Source of the DNA: Sulfolobaceae archaeon
Lineage (GTDB): Archaea; Thermoproteota; Thermoprotei_A; Sulfolobales; Sulfolobaceae
NCBI GenBank assembly: GCA_026627305.1
Contig: JAPNVD010000005.1
Coordinates: 62,001-126,000, forward strand
DNA length: 64,000 nt
Direction of reading: 5' to 3'
Positions 35,272-45,023 of this stretch are shown piece by piece (the stretch's first letter is position 1; every line of letters begins with the position of its first letter). The notes under the pieces were generated by a model. It made no database searches, had not been told where the DNA came from, and saw only the letters and a list, made by a program, of their open reading frames with translations. The position numbers and the translations under genes were made by a program.

Positions 35272-35505
35272 TTACAAGTCGTTTACCTCTCTAATTAACT
35301 CTTGATGCATAGCATATATATCCCTTAACATCATCTTTAGCCCATAGTTCGTCCTCTTCTCTCTCAGCTTTCCTATACCATACAGTGTCAATCCCGTTAC
35401 TGTAGTGATGTGAAATGGGTCGTCAAAAGCAAAAGCAATAATCTTCCCCACAGCCTTTAGTGTGTCACCCTTCTTTTCTTCATCTCCCAGAATTTCTCTA
35501 AACAT
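35272..35505 (-). CDS. Hypothetical protein, 77 aa
   Basis: Not recognised. A small, mostly helical, charged protein (GDEEKKGDTLKAVGKIIAFA at the N terminus, GLKMMLRDIYAMHQELIREV at the C terminus). No membrane helix is certain. It lies divergent from the phosphate permease; the TATA on the minus strand may be CTATTATAG close to 35515. Confidence 0.5.
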   Translation of the reverse strand: MFREILGDEEKKGDTLKAVGKIIAFAFDDPFHITTVTGLTLYGIGKLREKRTNYGLKMMLRDIYAMHQELIREVNDL

Positions 35506-35559
35506 CTACTATAATAGCTTGCATCGAACAAAATTTAAGTACTTAGGTATAGTAATATG

Positions 35560-35578
35560 ACTATATATTTTATATAGT
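35560..35578. promoter_or_regulatory. Perfect inverted repeat upstream of phosphate permease
   Basis: ACTATATA-TTT-TATATAGT is a perfect 8-base inverted repeat with a 3-base spacer, followed at 35579 by the related GCTATATAGG. It lies about 50 bases ahead of the permease TATA (CATTTTAAATCC near 35627) in the divergent gap. It has the form of an operator for a dimeric regulator, but AT-rich symmetry could arise by chance. Confidence 0.35.
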
Positions 35579-35661
35579 GCTATATAGGTCACATTGTTAT
35601 ATATATACTACTTACGTTATGCATTTTAAATCCAGTTACTAATGTAAAAGCAGAGATAGAA

Positions 35662-37080
35662 TTGCTACCTTATAAGAAGTTCGATAGTACTAAACTGAGT
35701 TGGGCTCACGTCAAGATTTCCTTCATATCTGGCGTCGGTTTCTTCACAGACGCTTATGATCTATTTATAGTAACTACTTTAATAACATTGTTCCTACACT
35801 CCAACGTTCCTGGATTTTCTAACTATCTGACAGGCCCTAGTAGTGCCTTCTGGCTCTCAGTTCTAACTTCTTCAGCAATATGGTCAGCCATTGCTGGACA
35901 ACTCATATTTGGAGGAGTATCTGATAAGAAAGGGAGGAAAAGCGTTTATGGAATAGAAGCGTTAATCCTTACGATAGGTGCGATAGCAAGTGCTTTTGCA
36001 CAAAACCTTCTAGAACTAGTAATAGCAAGAACGTTTTTAGGTTTAGGCATTGGTGGAGATTATCCTATTTCATCAGTTATAGCTAGTGAATACTCGAATA
36101 CAAATGATAGAGGTAAATTGATAGCCTTAGTTTTCTCGAATCAAGGGATAGGGATATTAGCAGCTATTGGTATAAGCTTTCTGTCAACTCTGTATTTACC
36201 ACCAACACTTGCTTGGCGAGTAATGGTCGGGATAGCTGCAATTCCTTCTGCAGTGGTAATATATTTGAGAAGGAAAATGCCAGAAACTCCTAGATATTCT
36301 CTGCTAGTTAAAGGAGATGTAGAAGAAGTAAAGAAAGCAGGAAAATTATTTAATATAGATGTAAAAGATCTTGATAACAACGTTCCAAAAGCTAGGGAAT
36401 TAAGCGTTAAAGAATTCATTAAGAATTACTGGATCACGTTGATCGGAACAACATTACCCTGGCTTATACTAGATGTAGCATTATACGGAATGGGACTCTA
36501 CTCGGATTTCATTACATTCGCAATCTTTCCCACGCTCAAGGGAAGCCTAATACTTAACGAGCTTAGGGCAGGAATACCATACATAATAGGATTGCCAGGA
36601 TACTTTGCAGCTGTAGCCTTAATAGATAAATTGGGTAGAAAGACACAACAAATTATTGGATTTATGATGATGAGCATCGTTTATTTGCTCACTGCTGTCC
36701 TATTGAATACGACATTTCCCTCAATAGTACTATTAGGTTTGTACTCGTTATCGTTCTTCTTCATAAACTTTGGTCCAAACACTACTACATTTATTATACC
36801 AGCTGAAGTATATCCAGTGACTTACAGAAGTAGAGGACACGGACTATCAGCTGCCTCTGGTAAGTTTGGTGCTGCGATAACAACCTACATATTTCCCGTA
36901 ATTTATCCGCTATTAGGAACTAAAGCCATAATGATGTTACTAGCACTACTCAGCATTGTTGGAGCTATAATAACAGCGTTTACCTTAGAGGAGACTAAGA
37001 GGAGGCCATTGGAAGAGGTAAGTAATGATCTGAAGATAATAACTAGTGAAGAATCTGTGCTTTCAATAAAAAATAAATAA
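35662..37080 (+). CDS. MFS phosphate:H+ symporter (PHS family)
   Basis: A twelve-helix permease of the phosphate symporter branch of the MFS. Diagnostic parts are FFTDAYDLFIV in helix 1, GGVSDKKGRKSVYG (loop 2-3), FLGLGIGGDYPISSVIASEY (helix 4), and NFGPNTTTFIIPAEVYP with SRGHGLSAASGKFGA (helices 10-11), close to yeast Pho84 and fungal PHS proteins. The length (472) is normal. TTG at 35662 is the first start in frame and lies 35 bases from the TATA. Followed by two membrane-protein genes on the same strand. Confidence 0.88.
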   Translation: MLPYKKFDSTKLSWAHVKISFISGVGFFTDAYDLFIVTTLITLFLHSNVPGFSNYLTGPSSAFWLSVLTSSAIWSAIAGQLIFGGVSDKKGRKSVYGIEALILTIGAIASAFAQNLLELVIARTFLGLGIGGDYPISSVIASEYSNTNDRGKLIALVFSNQGIGILAAIGISFLSTLYLPPTLAWRVMVGIAAIPSAVVIYLRRKMPETPRYSLLVKGDVEEVKKAGKLFNIDVKDLDNNVPKARELSVKEFIKNYWITLIGTTLPWLILDVALYGMGLYSDFITFAIFPTLKGSLILNELRAGIPYIIGLPGYFAAVALIDKLGRKTQQIIGFMMMSIVYLLTAVLLNTTFPSIVLLGLYSLSFFFINFGPNTTTFIIPAEVYPVTYRSRGHGLSAASGKFGAAITTYIFPVIYPLLGTKAIMMLLALLSIVGAIITAFTLEETKRRPLEEVSNDLKIITSEESVLSIKNK

Positions 37081-37103
37081 CATGAGTTGAAATTAGAATT
37101 GAA

Positions 37104-37700
37104 ATGAATAGGTATGTTGTGCTAGCCCTTTACCTATTGATAGCCTCTCTTTCTGAATATTTACTCATCAAGTTCCTCAATATGGGTTCGTTTTATACTT
37201 CGTTAATTCTTTCACTTCTAGTTTATCTTTCAATTGTCTTCATTGGGAAATTCACTATAAAGCTAAAAAATAACTACTTGTTCACAATTCCACTCATAGT
37301 AGTAATTCTCACTTACGTCTTATTCTCTTATTACACTATCCAAATAAAGCTCCTCCTTTTAAGTTTAAGTATATTGAGTGTTAGATTCCTATTTTATGAA
37401 AACCTGAACTGGAAGTCTGTACTTCTACTCGCCTTAATTGGTATCTATCCGTTTTACCTTTCAGCTTCATATTATTTACTCACATCCAGTGTAGTTTCCT
37501 GGATCTCCGCAGGAATTATCTTGTTTGCTTCAATGCCCTTTAAGTTATCCAATTCATATTATGGGCTTTTGAATGCACTTGCAGGTATGCTCTCTCTCGC
37601 GTTTTTAGTTTACGGCAACATATTTTTACTCTTGATTTCAGCTTCGTTGCTAGCACTAGAATTTACCATAAATAGATTCTTGGTGAATAAGCATGAATAA
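37104..37700 (+). CDS. Hypothetical polytopic membrane protein
   Basis: About six to seven hydrophobic helices in 198 residues with few charged residues; no family recognised. It begins 24 bases after the phosphate permease and overlaps the next gene by 8 bases, suggesting one transcript. The C-terminal tail NRFLVNKHE is cytosolic by the positive-inside rule. Confidence 0.6.
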   Translation: MNRYVVLALYLLIASLSEYLLIKFLNMGSFYTSLILSLLVYLSIVFIGKFTIKLKNNYLFTIPLIVVILTYVLFSYYTIQIKLLLLSLSILSVRFLFYENLNWKSVLLLALIGIYPFYLSASYYLLTSSVVSWISAGIILFASMPFKLSNSYYGLLNALAGMLSLAFLVYGNIFLLLISASLLALEFTINRFLVNKHE

Positions 37701-38919
37701 AAAGATAGTTGAAGCGATAATATTACTCCTGATATTCGTCCCAATAATACCATTGTTTAGAGTAAAAGCTTTTAGTTATACCACTCAGGTTTACGAAAAT
37801 TCGCTCAGCATATTAGAAACGTCACCTTTGTTGAAGGTTAAACTCCTAAACGATTCAGGGCTCTATCTTTTGAATTTTAAATTGATACAGCAAAACCTGA
37901 GTTATGGTTACATCAATATAAGTTTTATAAGTTATTCCTCACGTTTAGAAATAGTTAGCAACATTTCTCAGATATTGGATATACGTATTTCGTTTTTATC
38001 ATTAAAGAATGTCACAGTTTGGAGCGGATTTAACTTCAGTTATCTCGATTTCCTTCTGCCTTTAAACAGTGAAGTGTTAGTGACGTTTTTGATTCTATCC
38101 GGAAGTAAAACATTCGACGTAAGCGCTAAGGTCTATCCTAACTCAGACGTTTTGCTTGATTTAGCCTATACCAAAGATAAACTAGTCCTAGTGAATTCAA
38201 CTCATATCCCTCTTACTGGTCTTCAATCTAGTAGCCAAATTGTGCCAACTATCCCAACATTTATAAATTTCTCTGGTTATACGCTCCCCGCACTAGTCGG
38301 CGTAAACAATAATAGCTTTATTGTAGTCGGCTATGGTCTCAATTTTACAAAGGCGCTATTTTACTATATTGTGGAAGAGCCTAACTATACTTTTATCAAT
38401 ATAACATATAACCTAGACGAAATGAGTAAGTATTTGTTTGGCGGGATAGTCACAAATTTGCCCTATGCTATAACACCTAAAGGGTTAGAAGGTCCCATTA
38501 AGCCTAACGTAGTCTATACCTTAAATAGTGGTTTGCTAGTTCAAGTAAACGAGTCTGATCCGTTATACTTCATCGATAAAAACGGGACTACTTATGTAGT
38601 TAAAGAAGGACCTGTGAATGTTGTAAAGAGAACAATCCTATTTTACGGAATTACACCTACACTTTATGAGGAGATTATTTCGAGATCTCCAGAACTGCTT
38701 TCGTTGAACTCTTCGATATACAAATACGCCGGAGTTATTATTATATATAATGGTAAAAGGTACCTATTGATATCCCATGATATTACAGCCATAATATATA
38801 TGTACTATAAACCTAGAATCATTGAAGACTTTAACTTGTTTTTAACATCAATTTTAATATTTATAATTTTAGCTATTATAAGTATATTTATTAATAGAAA
38901 ATATATATTGAAAAAATAA
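37693..38919 (+). CDS. Exported, C-terminally anchored hypothetical protein
   Basis: Not recognised. It has an N-terminal signal peptide (IVEAIILLLIFVPIIPLF), a large extracellular beta-rich region of about 340 residues with many N-x-S/T glycosylation sites, and one C-terminal membrane helix (about 377-399, LTSILIFIILAIISIFI) ending in a basic tail. Translationally coupled to the upstream membrane gene by an 8-base overlap. The pair may form a surface complex; no enzymatic motif is seen. Confidence 0.65.
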   Translation: MNKKIVEAIILLLIFVPIIPLFRVKAFSYTTQVYENSLSILETSPLLKVKLLNDSGLYLLNFKLIQQNLSYGYINISFISYSSRLEIVSNISQILDIRISFLSLKNVTVWSGFNFSYLDFLLPLNSEVLVTFLILSGSKTFDVSAKVYPNSDVLLDLAYTKDKLVLVNSTHIPLTGLQSSSQIVPTIPTFINFSGYTLPALVGVNNNSFIVVGYGLNFTKALFYYIVEEPNYTFINITYNLDEMSKYLFGGIVTNLPYAITPKGLEGPIKPNVVYTLNSGLLVQVNESDPLYFIDKNGTTYVVKEGPVNVVKRTILFYGITPTLYEEIISRSPELLSLNSSIYKYAGVIIIYNGKRYLLISHDITAIIYMYYKPRIIEDFNLFLTSILIFIILAIISIFINRKYILKK

Positions 38920-38976
38920 TTTACTATTTATTGTGAAGATTAATCTTATTAAAAGGCTTACATTAATTCTAAATTA

Positions 38977-39375
38977 ATGAAGAAATTTAACGAATCCTCA
39001 ATCATTAACCTAATAGGTATAATAATAAGAGCACTACTTATATTCGTTATTTTCGCTCAACTAGCATACACATTATACCATATAACAGTAACAATAAGGC
39101 AGGGTTTTGAAGAATTCATAGATAGTACAATAATAGATACTTTACTAGTCCTCGTATTACTCGAGATATATTTAGGTATTGCTGATTATATAAAAGGTAC
39201 AGGCAGAACAGTCGTATATGTCATCGATGCAACGATTTCATATCTAGTTAGAGAAATAGTTATTCAAGCATTAAATCCTCAAGGGTTGACTATGACCACT
39301 ATAATAGCTTATGCCGGAGGAGTACTAGCTCTAGCTGCAAGTAGATTTTTAATCTCTAGGACAACACAAAAATAA
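38977..39375 (+). CDS. PsiE-like small membrane protein
   Basis: Four membrane helices in 132 residues with the PsiE-family pattern: IDTLLVLVLLEIYLGIADYI in the middle and VIDATISYLVREIVIQAL (helix 3). In E. coli PsiE is induced by phosphate starvation; its function is not known. It is the second phosphate-linked family in this stretch after the PHS permease. The next gene, a Kef-type antiporter, begins 10 bases later on the same strand. Confidence 0.7.
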   Translation: MKKFNESSIINLIGIIIRALLIFVIFAQLAYTLYHITVTIRQGFEEFIDSTIIDTLLVLVLLEIYLGIADYIKGTGRTVVYVIDATISYLVREIVIQALNPQGLTMTTIIAYAGGVLALAASRFLISRTTQK

Positions 39376-39384
39376 TAGTAGTTA

Positions 39385-41073
39385 ATGCAAAATGAGATAG
39401 CTATTCTAGCATTATTGTTGGCATTTGCGGGCGTTCTAGGCTATTTATTTAGATTAGCTAACATGTCCGCAACAATTGGTTATATCATCACAGGCATAAT
39501 CTTTGGAAGCGTTTTGCACATAATATCGCCCTCATCAAGCCTATTACAGTTCTTCTCTTCTTTAGGTATAGTACTAATCTCATTCGAGATAGGAATAAAT
39601 TTGAAGTGGAACTACTTAAAGGCTGACTTACCACAACTCCTTTTAATAATATTTATAGAAACCGTATTAGTTGGCTTAGCTACTTTCATACTGAGCAGGA
39701 TCCTTAACCTAAACTTGGGTGATAGCTTAGCTATTATATTTGCAGCTATAAACACTAGTACAATAATAACCTTTAAGTTCCTTGACGAGAAAGGCATGCT
39801 AAGCATCACTAAAATGAGAAACCTATTGTTAGGATTAGCGTCTATGGAGGATATTGTCAGCCTCTTAGAACTTTCAATTTATCCCATTTTAGTAGAGGGA
39901 GGTAACCCAATAAAGACTATAACAGCCTTGAACTACGTGATATTATCTATATTATCCGCAGGACTATTGGGCTTCTTAGTAATAAGAAGGATATTTAAGA
40001 GGTCATTAAGGCTAGGTTTAGATCTAGCCATTTTACTTACGATGTCTGTTTTGATGTTTTCAATACTAGTATCCCCTCTTTTCAACATATCAGCTGCATT
40101 ACTAGCACTGATATTTGGTATATCGTTCTCCATGGACAGTGAATCTGAAGTCATACTAAATAACATTAAACCCTTTGGTGAGCTCTTCTATGCGATATTC
40201 TTCGTCTCTGTTGGTGCTGAAGTTCAAGCCCTACCATCTTTAGCGGGATTTGTAGAAATAGCTGCGATGATTATCTTTATCATATTTGTAAAGTATGTAG
40301 GAACTGTAGTGAGTTTGGCTACTACAGGAATATCTATCAAGGATTCCTTAACCCTAAGTATATATCTATTACCCATAAGCGAGTTCGGTATTGTAATAGC
40401 GGCTTTTGGGTTAGAGAACGGCTATGTTTCTCAACTGGTTTACTTAGGGATAATATTAACAATTGTATCATCTTACATAGTAACATCTCTACTATCTAGG
40501 AACGAAAAGATCATCATAAATTATTTAGGTTCTAATATACCTATAACAATAGAGAACTTCTTCAAAAAGTTCTCAGTAATTCAGGAAACTTTAACCAAGA
40601 AGAACGAGATCTTCCAGGAGTTATTGGGAAACTTATTCAGAAAGGAGCTGAATGCCTTTATCCCTATCATAGTTACGATCTATCTCCTATTAATTGCAGT
40701 CTATCTAATGTATCTATATAATATTACTTCATTGCTTAGGATTTTGGGTTCCCCAATACTATTGGCTATAAATATCCTCCCAATTTATTTTGCACTTACT
40801 GGTATTAAGCAGATACCCTCCTTATCTCAAGTGTTTAAGGGCAGGCTGCCTAGAGTAATAGGAGCATTAGCGTCCATATCGATATATGTATTAAACGTTA
40901 TACTCGCATTCCTTATATCTATTGCCGCCTCAAATATTATAAGACCCCTCTCTAATTCGATAATGGATTATCCTATAGAGGGAATTGTAGCTGGTATAAT
41001 AATCATTACTATCTCGTTTATGACGTATAGATATCTAGAAAAAGAGATTATAGAAAGATCTAATTCTAAATGA
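39385..41073 (+). CDS. Kef-type Na+(K+)/H+ antiporter, CPA2 family
   Basis: A membrane cation/proton antiporter. About 12-13 helices; the first half carries MSATIGYIITGIIFGSVL, SSLGIVLISFEIGINLKW and ASMEDIVSLLEL, where the Glu-Asp pair corresponds to the ion-binding acidic residues of CPA2 antiporters. After about residue 400 there is an unusual C-terminal part with three more helices instead of a cytosolic TrkA-N domain. The length (562) reflects this. Cotranscribed with the PsiE-like gene. Ion specificity is not deducible. Confidence 0.82.
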   Translation: MQNEIAILALLLAFAGVLGYLFRLANMSATIGYIITGIIFGSVLHIISPSSSLLQFFSSLGIVLISFEIGINLKWNYLKADLPQLLLIIFIETVLVGLATFILSRILNLNLGDSLAIIFAAINTSTIITFKFLDEKGMLSITKMRNLLLGLASMEDIVSLLELSIYPILVEGGNPIKTITALNYVILSILSAGLLGFLVIRRIFKRSLRLGLDLAILLTMSVLMFSILVSPLFNISAALLALIFGISFSMDSESEVILNNIKPFGELFYAIFFVSVGAEVQALPSLAGFVEIAAMIIFIIFVKYVGTVVSLATTGISIKDSLTLSIYLLPISEFGIVIAAFGLENGYVSQLVYLGIILTIVSSYIVTSLLSRNEKIIINYLGSNIPITIENFFKKFSVIQETLTKKNEIFQELLGNLFRKELNAFIPIIVTIYLLLIAVYLMYLYNITSLLRILGSPILLAINILPIYFALTGIKQIPSLSQVFKGRLPRVIGALASISIYVLNVILAFLISIAASNIIRPLSNSIMDYPIEGIVAGIIIITISFMTYRYLEKEIIERSNSK

Positions 41074-41150
41074 TAAATTACTAAAATTTAATTGATATTT
41101 AAGCCTGATTTTATAAGTTAGAAAAGAGAAAAAACTGTTGTGAATATTTG

Positions 41151-42983
41151 ATGTTAACTTTAACAAAGTTGAGATATTTGTTATTAGGTAATGAGGCAAT
41201 AGCTTTTGGTGCTCTTTCTTCTGGCGTTTATGTTGCTGCTGGCTATCCTGGAACTCCTTCATCTGATATAATTGAAACCCTAATGAAATATGGAAAAGAT
41301 AGATACGTAGAGTGGAGCACAAACGAAAAGGTTGCTTTTGAGACTGCTTTAGGAGCAGCTATGATGGGAGCTAGAGCTATGGCTACGATGAAGCATGTGG
41401 GTGTTAACGTTATAGCAGATGCATTGATGAGCTCATCATACTCAGGAGTTGAAGGTGCATTAGTTATAGTTTCCGCAGATGATCCCTCTATGTGGTCATC
41501 GCAGAGCGAACAGGATAATAGGTATTATGGGCTAATGGCACTTATTCCTGTTCTTGAGCCATATGATCCACAAAGCGCATACGATTTAACTATTAAAGCA
41601 TTCGAGCTAAGTGATAGTATTAAGCATCCTGTGATGTTAAGGACTACAACGAGGATAAGTCATTCAAGAGGACCAGTGGAGCTTTTACCTCCTAAGGAAC
41701 CGGTTAATGGTAAACTGATCAAGAACCCTCAGAAATACGTCCTAGTACCTGAGAACGCTAGAAGGAACAGAGTGGAGCAGTTAAAGAGATGGGAGAGGAT
41801 ACAGGAAGAAGTAGAAAAACTGAACGCTGTAGAAGAAGGAGACGATAAAGTTGTAATATTAGCCTCAGGACTAGCTTATGCTTATGTAAAAGAAATAATA
41901 GAGGATATGAACCTAAATCCCACAGTAGTAAGGATATCAACCCCCGTACCTATACCCAAGAAGACAATCCTTAACGTTGTTTCTAACGCTAATAAAGTAT
42001 TGATAGTTGAGGAATTAGAACCAGTCGTCGAGATGCAGGTTAAGGAGTTATTATATGATAACAATATTCATGTTGAACTTCATGGAAAGGATTATGTATC
42101 TAGAATTGGAGAGTTGACTTTAGAGAGGGTTAGAAGCGCTGTAGGTAAGCTCTATGATATTCCTATAACAGAACCTCAAGTCATTTCAGTAAATCCTTCT
42201 CCAAGACCACCTGCATTATGTGCTGGATGTCCTCATAGATCCTCATTTATTGACCTGAAAAGAGGACTTGCATTAGCTTCCCTCAGCAATACTTTCTTCT
42301 CAGGTGATATAGGATGTTATACATTAGGCGTTCTTCCTCCGTTTAACGAACAAGATTCCGCACTAGAGATGGGATCTAGTCTAGGGGTTATAAATGGCGT
42401 TTATAGGGCTACTGGCCAAATACCTGTGGCGATAATTGGTGATTCAACATTCTTCCATGCCGGTCTTCCAGCTTTAGCTAATGCAGTATATCATAACTTA
42501 CCTGCGATAATATTGGTGTTAGACAATAGATCAACAGCTATGACTGGGCAACAGCCAAGTCCTTCAAAGGAAATAGATATAGCTAAGGTAGCTGAAGGTT
42601 TAGGTGTTGAGTTCGTCAAGACTTTTGATCCCTTTGATATGAAAAATGCGATAAAAATAATCAGTGAAGCAGCTAATTGGGTGAAGCAGAACAAGAAGCC
42701 TGCTGTGATAATAGCTAAGAGGGCATGCGCAATAGATGTATTAGAGACACTAAAAGGAAAAGAACTGCCCGTAGCTGAAGTGGACGAGAATAAATGCACA
42801 GGCTGTTCTATATGCTATGACTACTTCACATGTCCAGCTATCATACCTCTCAATAATAAAAAGGCTAAGATTGATCCCTTACAGTGTATAGGCTGTGGTG
42901 CGTGTGTCTCTGTATGTCCATATAACGCTATTTCAATTAAAGGTAAACCTCCAGAGGGGTGGGAGGAGGCATGGTTAAGTTAA
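41151..42983 (+). CDS. iorA: Indolepyruvate:ferredoxin oxidoreductase, alpha subunit
   Basis: The catalytic subunit that decarboxylates aryl pyruvates from aromatic amino acids to aryl-acetyl-CoA, reducing ferredoxin. It has the pyrimidine domain ([27 protein letters not shown]... at residues 10-38), a thiamine-diphosphate domain ([44 protein letters not shown]) and a C-terminal two-[4Fe-4S] domain with [14 protein letters not shown] and [12 protein letters not shown]. The length (610) is as in the family. ATG 41151 is preferred to TTG 41148; a TATA (TTTTATAAG, near 41113) gives a short leader. Followed by iorB. Confidence 0.93.
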   Translation: MLTLTKLRYLLLGNEAIAFGALSSGVYVAAGYPGTPSSDIIETLMKYGKDRYVEWSTNEKVAFETALGAAMMGARAMATMKHVGVNVIADALMSSSYSGVEGALVIVSADDPSMWSSQSEQDNRYYGLMALIPVLEPYDPQSAYDLTIKAFELSDSIKHPVMLRTTTRISHSRGPVELLPPKEPVNGKLIKNPQKYVLVPENARRNRVEQLKRWERIQEEVEKLNAVEEGDDKVVILASGLAYAYVKEIIEDMNLNPTVVRISTPVPIPKKTILNVVSNANKVLIVEELEPVVEMQVKELLYDNNIHVELHGKDYVSRIGELTLERVRSAVGKLYDIPITEPQVISVNPSPRPPALCAGCPHRSSFIDLKRGLALASLSNTFFSGDIGCYTLGVLPPFNEQDSALEMGSSLGVINGVYRATGQIPVAIIGDSTFFHAGLPALANAVYHNLPAIILVLDNRSTAMTGQQPSPSKEIDIAKVAEGLGVEFVKTFDPFDMKNAIKIISEAANWVKQNKKPAVIIAKRACAIDVLETLKGKELPVAEVDENKCTGCSICYDYFTCPAIIPLNNKKAKIDPLQCIGCGACVSVCPYNAISIKGKPPEGWEEAWLS

Positions 42984-43543
42984 ATATCTTATTAGCAGGA
43001 GTCGGTGGGCAAGGAATTGTAACTATGGGAAGGATGATAGCTGAAGCTGCGATAAATGAAGGTGTCAAAGCTCTTATAGCAGAAACACATGGCTTATCTC
43101 AAAGAAACGGCGCAGTCAACGTTCACGTAAGGATGGGAGATGTTTATGCACCACTTATAGAGAAGGGTAGTGCTGACTATCTAGTTGCCCTAGAGGCTAC
43201 AGAGGCCTTAAGAAATCTCTATTATGCTAACCCACAGAGGACTATTATAGTTTTGAATAATTACACATTAAGACCAGCCTTATCTAAGGCTAAGGAAATG
43301 AATATGAGCGAGATTTTGGAGAAGCTTTCAGCCTTCAGAGTTTATGTATTCAACGCTAATGACATAGCTATTAAAGCAGGAAACCCGAAGGCCTCAAACG
43401 CGGCACTTATAGGGTTCCTATGGAGTATAGGAGCCTTTAAGGATTTAATAGAGCATGAGGAAAGCTTCTACAAGGCTTTAAGGCTCGAGAGTAACATAAA
43501 GGCTTTTAAGATGGCGTTAGAAGAGGCTAAACAGCTACTCTAG
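42971..43543 (+). CDS. iorB: Indolepyruvate:ferredoxin oxidoreductase, beta subunit
   Basis: The gamma-domain subunit that completes the IorAB enzyme and contacts CoA. The N terminus [20 protein letters not shown] and [19 protein letters not shown] (about 43-61) are diagnostic. ATG 42971, placed just behind the GGAGGAGG ribosome site, is preferred to the in-frame GTG at 42959. It overlaps the iorA stop by 13 bases, so translation is coupled. The end overlaps the convergent exchanger gene by 17 bases. Confidence 0.92.
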   Translation: MVKLNILLAGVGGQGIVTMGRMIAEAAINEGVKALIAETHGLSQRNGAVNVHVRMGDVYAPLIEKGSADYLVALEATEALRNLYYANPQRTIIVLNNYTLRPALSKAKEMNMSEILEKLSAFRVYVFNANDIAIKAGNPKASNAALIGFLWSIGAFKDLIEHEESFYKALRLESNIKAFKMALEEAKQLL

Positions 43544-44465
43544 TTAGAACAATAACGACAAAGTATGATAATAGTAAAGTAAGTGATTCCCATTTTTTCA
43601 CGTTTCCGTCTAATAACACTATCATTGAAACAACATTAATAATTGCAACAGTTAAGAGCTCTATTGTAAGCGAAGTTATCTTTATTGGCGTCCATGCTAG
43701 TAAACCTATTATTCCCAACAACATAGTACCGTTCTGGATCTTACTCCCTATTAGAGAGACCAGAGCTGTAGATCCCATCTCACTGTTTTTAGATAAGGCT
43801 AACCTTATGCCAGTTACAAGCTCTTCAGCATCTGAAAGGATTGGTATGAAAAACAGTGCAAACCATGCAGGAGTAATACCGAGTTCCGTAGAAAATTGAA
43901 CTATTGAGTCAACTAGTGGTCTTGCCAGAAAAACTATGAGCACTGAGGAAATAACTATCATTAACACGTCTTTCTTAATATTTACTTCTTCCTTCTCTAG
44001 ATCTCTTCTAGGTTTATGCTTAATCCTATATGCCACGTAATACACGTAAAGTAAGATAAATAATACGCTCAAAATTATATTTAAATAACCTATCAGTATT
44101 GCAATTGAGAGCAAAAATGTAGAGAATAGTAAAAATCTCTGTTCAACGTTATAATCCTCTTTCATTTTCAGATCTTTTTTCCACTTAATAGAATAGACTA
44201 GGCTAATTATGCCGATACCAAACGTGAACAAAATTACATTGCCTCCTATTGAAGCACTTATAGCTACGCTCATCTTGTTGTCTAGTATAGACTCGATAAC
44301 CACAATAGTCTCTGGCAATGCAGTTATTATCCCCGTTATTACTCCGCCCGCTAATCCTTGACCAAATAATACCTCTAAGTCCTCTGTTGCCCTCGACAGA
44401 AGTTCTGCAAGTAGAAATAGAGAAGCACTTATTATAATTAAACTAACAACTGTCTGAATATGCAT
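43527..44465 (-). CDS. Cation/Ca2+ exchanger family (CaCA) protein
   Basis: A membrane antiporter with the two inverted alpha repeats of the Na+/Ca2+ exchanger superfamily: [20 protein letters not shown] (about 40-59) and [18 protein letters not shown] (about 206-223), each with the ion-coordinating Glu. About ten helices. A basic cytosolic loop ([19 protein letters not shown]) separates the halves. The length (312) is normal for archaeal members. Ion specificity (Ca2+, Na+ or H+) is unknown. Confidence 0.85.
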   Translation of the reverse strand: MHIQTVVSLIIISASLFLLAELLSRATEDLEVLFGQGLAGGVITGIITALPETIVVIESILDNKMSVAISASIGGNVILFTFGIGIISLVYSIKWKKDLKMKEDYNVEQRFLLFSTFLLSIAILIGYLNIILSVLFILLYVYYVAYRIKHKPRRDLEKEEVNIKKDVLMIVISSVLIVFLARPLVDSIVQFSTELGITPAWFALFFIPILSDAEELVTGIRLALSKNSEMGSTALVSLIGSKIQNGTMLLGIIGLLAWTPIKITSLTIELLTVAIINVVSMIVLLDGNVKKWESLTLLLSYFVVIVLTRVAV

Positions 44466-44509
44466 TTACAAATAATTTATTTTATTTTTACCCTATAAGC
44501 TTTTCAATC

Positions 44510-44938
44510 CTAGTGACCTTTTAAATAATATATATCTACACTGAAATATTTGTTAAACTGAGTCGTGCTCAAGTTAGAATAACCGCTTATATAAACGTAA
44601 AGCATGTATCTACCATGTTTTAATGCCAACATATAAGGCTCGTTAGGGCTAACTACAAAGGATGAAATCTCTCTATCCCCCTTATAAATTACAACTAAGA
44701 CCTTTACATCTGTTATATTTGGATTATTAATCTCGTTAACTTCGATATAGTAAACCCTGTCCTCTTTAATATCAAGTACATAAGAGTACTGGATGGAAAA
44801 AGGCTTGGATAATGAAACTGTTGGCAATTGAGTAGTGTGGGGTGATACTATTATACTCTTGACCATTACATAACCTACAGTAACGTTAACAAGTATGGCT
44901 AAGGTAAGCAGTATTATTAACAGTTTAAATTTCTCCAC
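44510..44938 (-). CDS. Exported single-helix hypothetical protein
   Basis: Not recognised. An N-terminal helix (LLIILLTLAILVNVTVGYVM) acts as signal or anchor; the rest is an extracellular beta-rich domain of about 110 residues with sites such as NITD and NLSTT. It starts upstream of and on the same strand as the CaCA exchanger, with a 44-base gap, and may be cotranscribed with it. Confidence 0.55.
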   Translation of the reverse strand: MEKFKLLIILLTLAILVNVTVGYVMVKSIIVSPHTTQLPTVSLSKPFSIQYSYVLDIKEDRVYYIEVNEINNPNITDVKVLVVIYKGDREISSFVVSPNEPYMLALKHGRYMLYVYISGYSNLSTTQFNKYFSVDIYYLKGH

Positions 44939-45023
44939 AAGTTGAAATATTATAAAAACAGAATATTAACGTTTTCACCAAATTGAGGAAGCATTTTTAT
45001 GATTAGAGTTCGAATATTTAACT

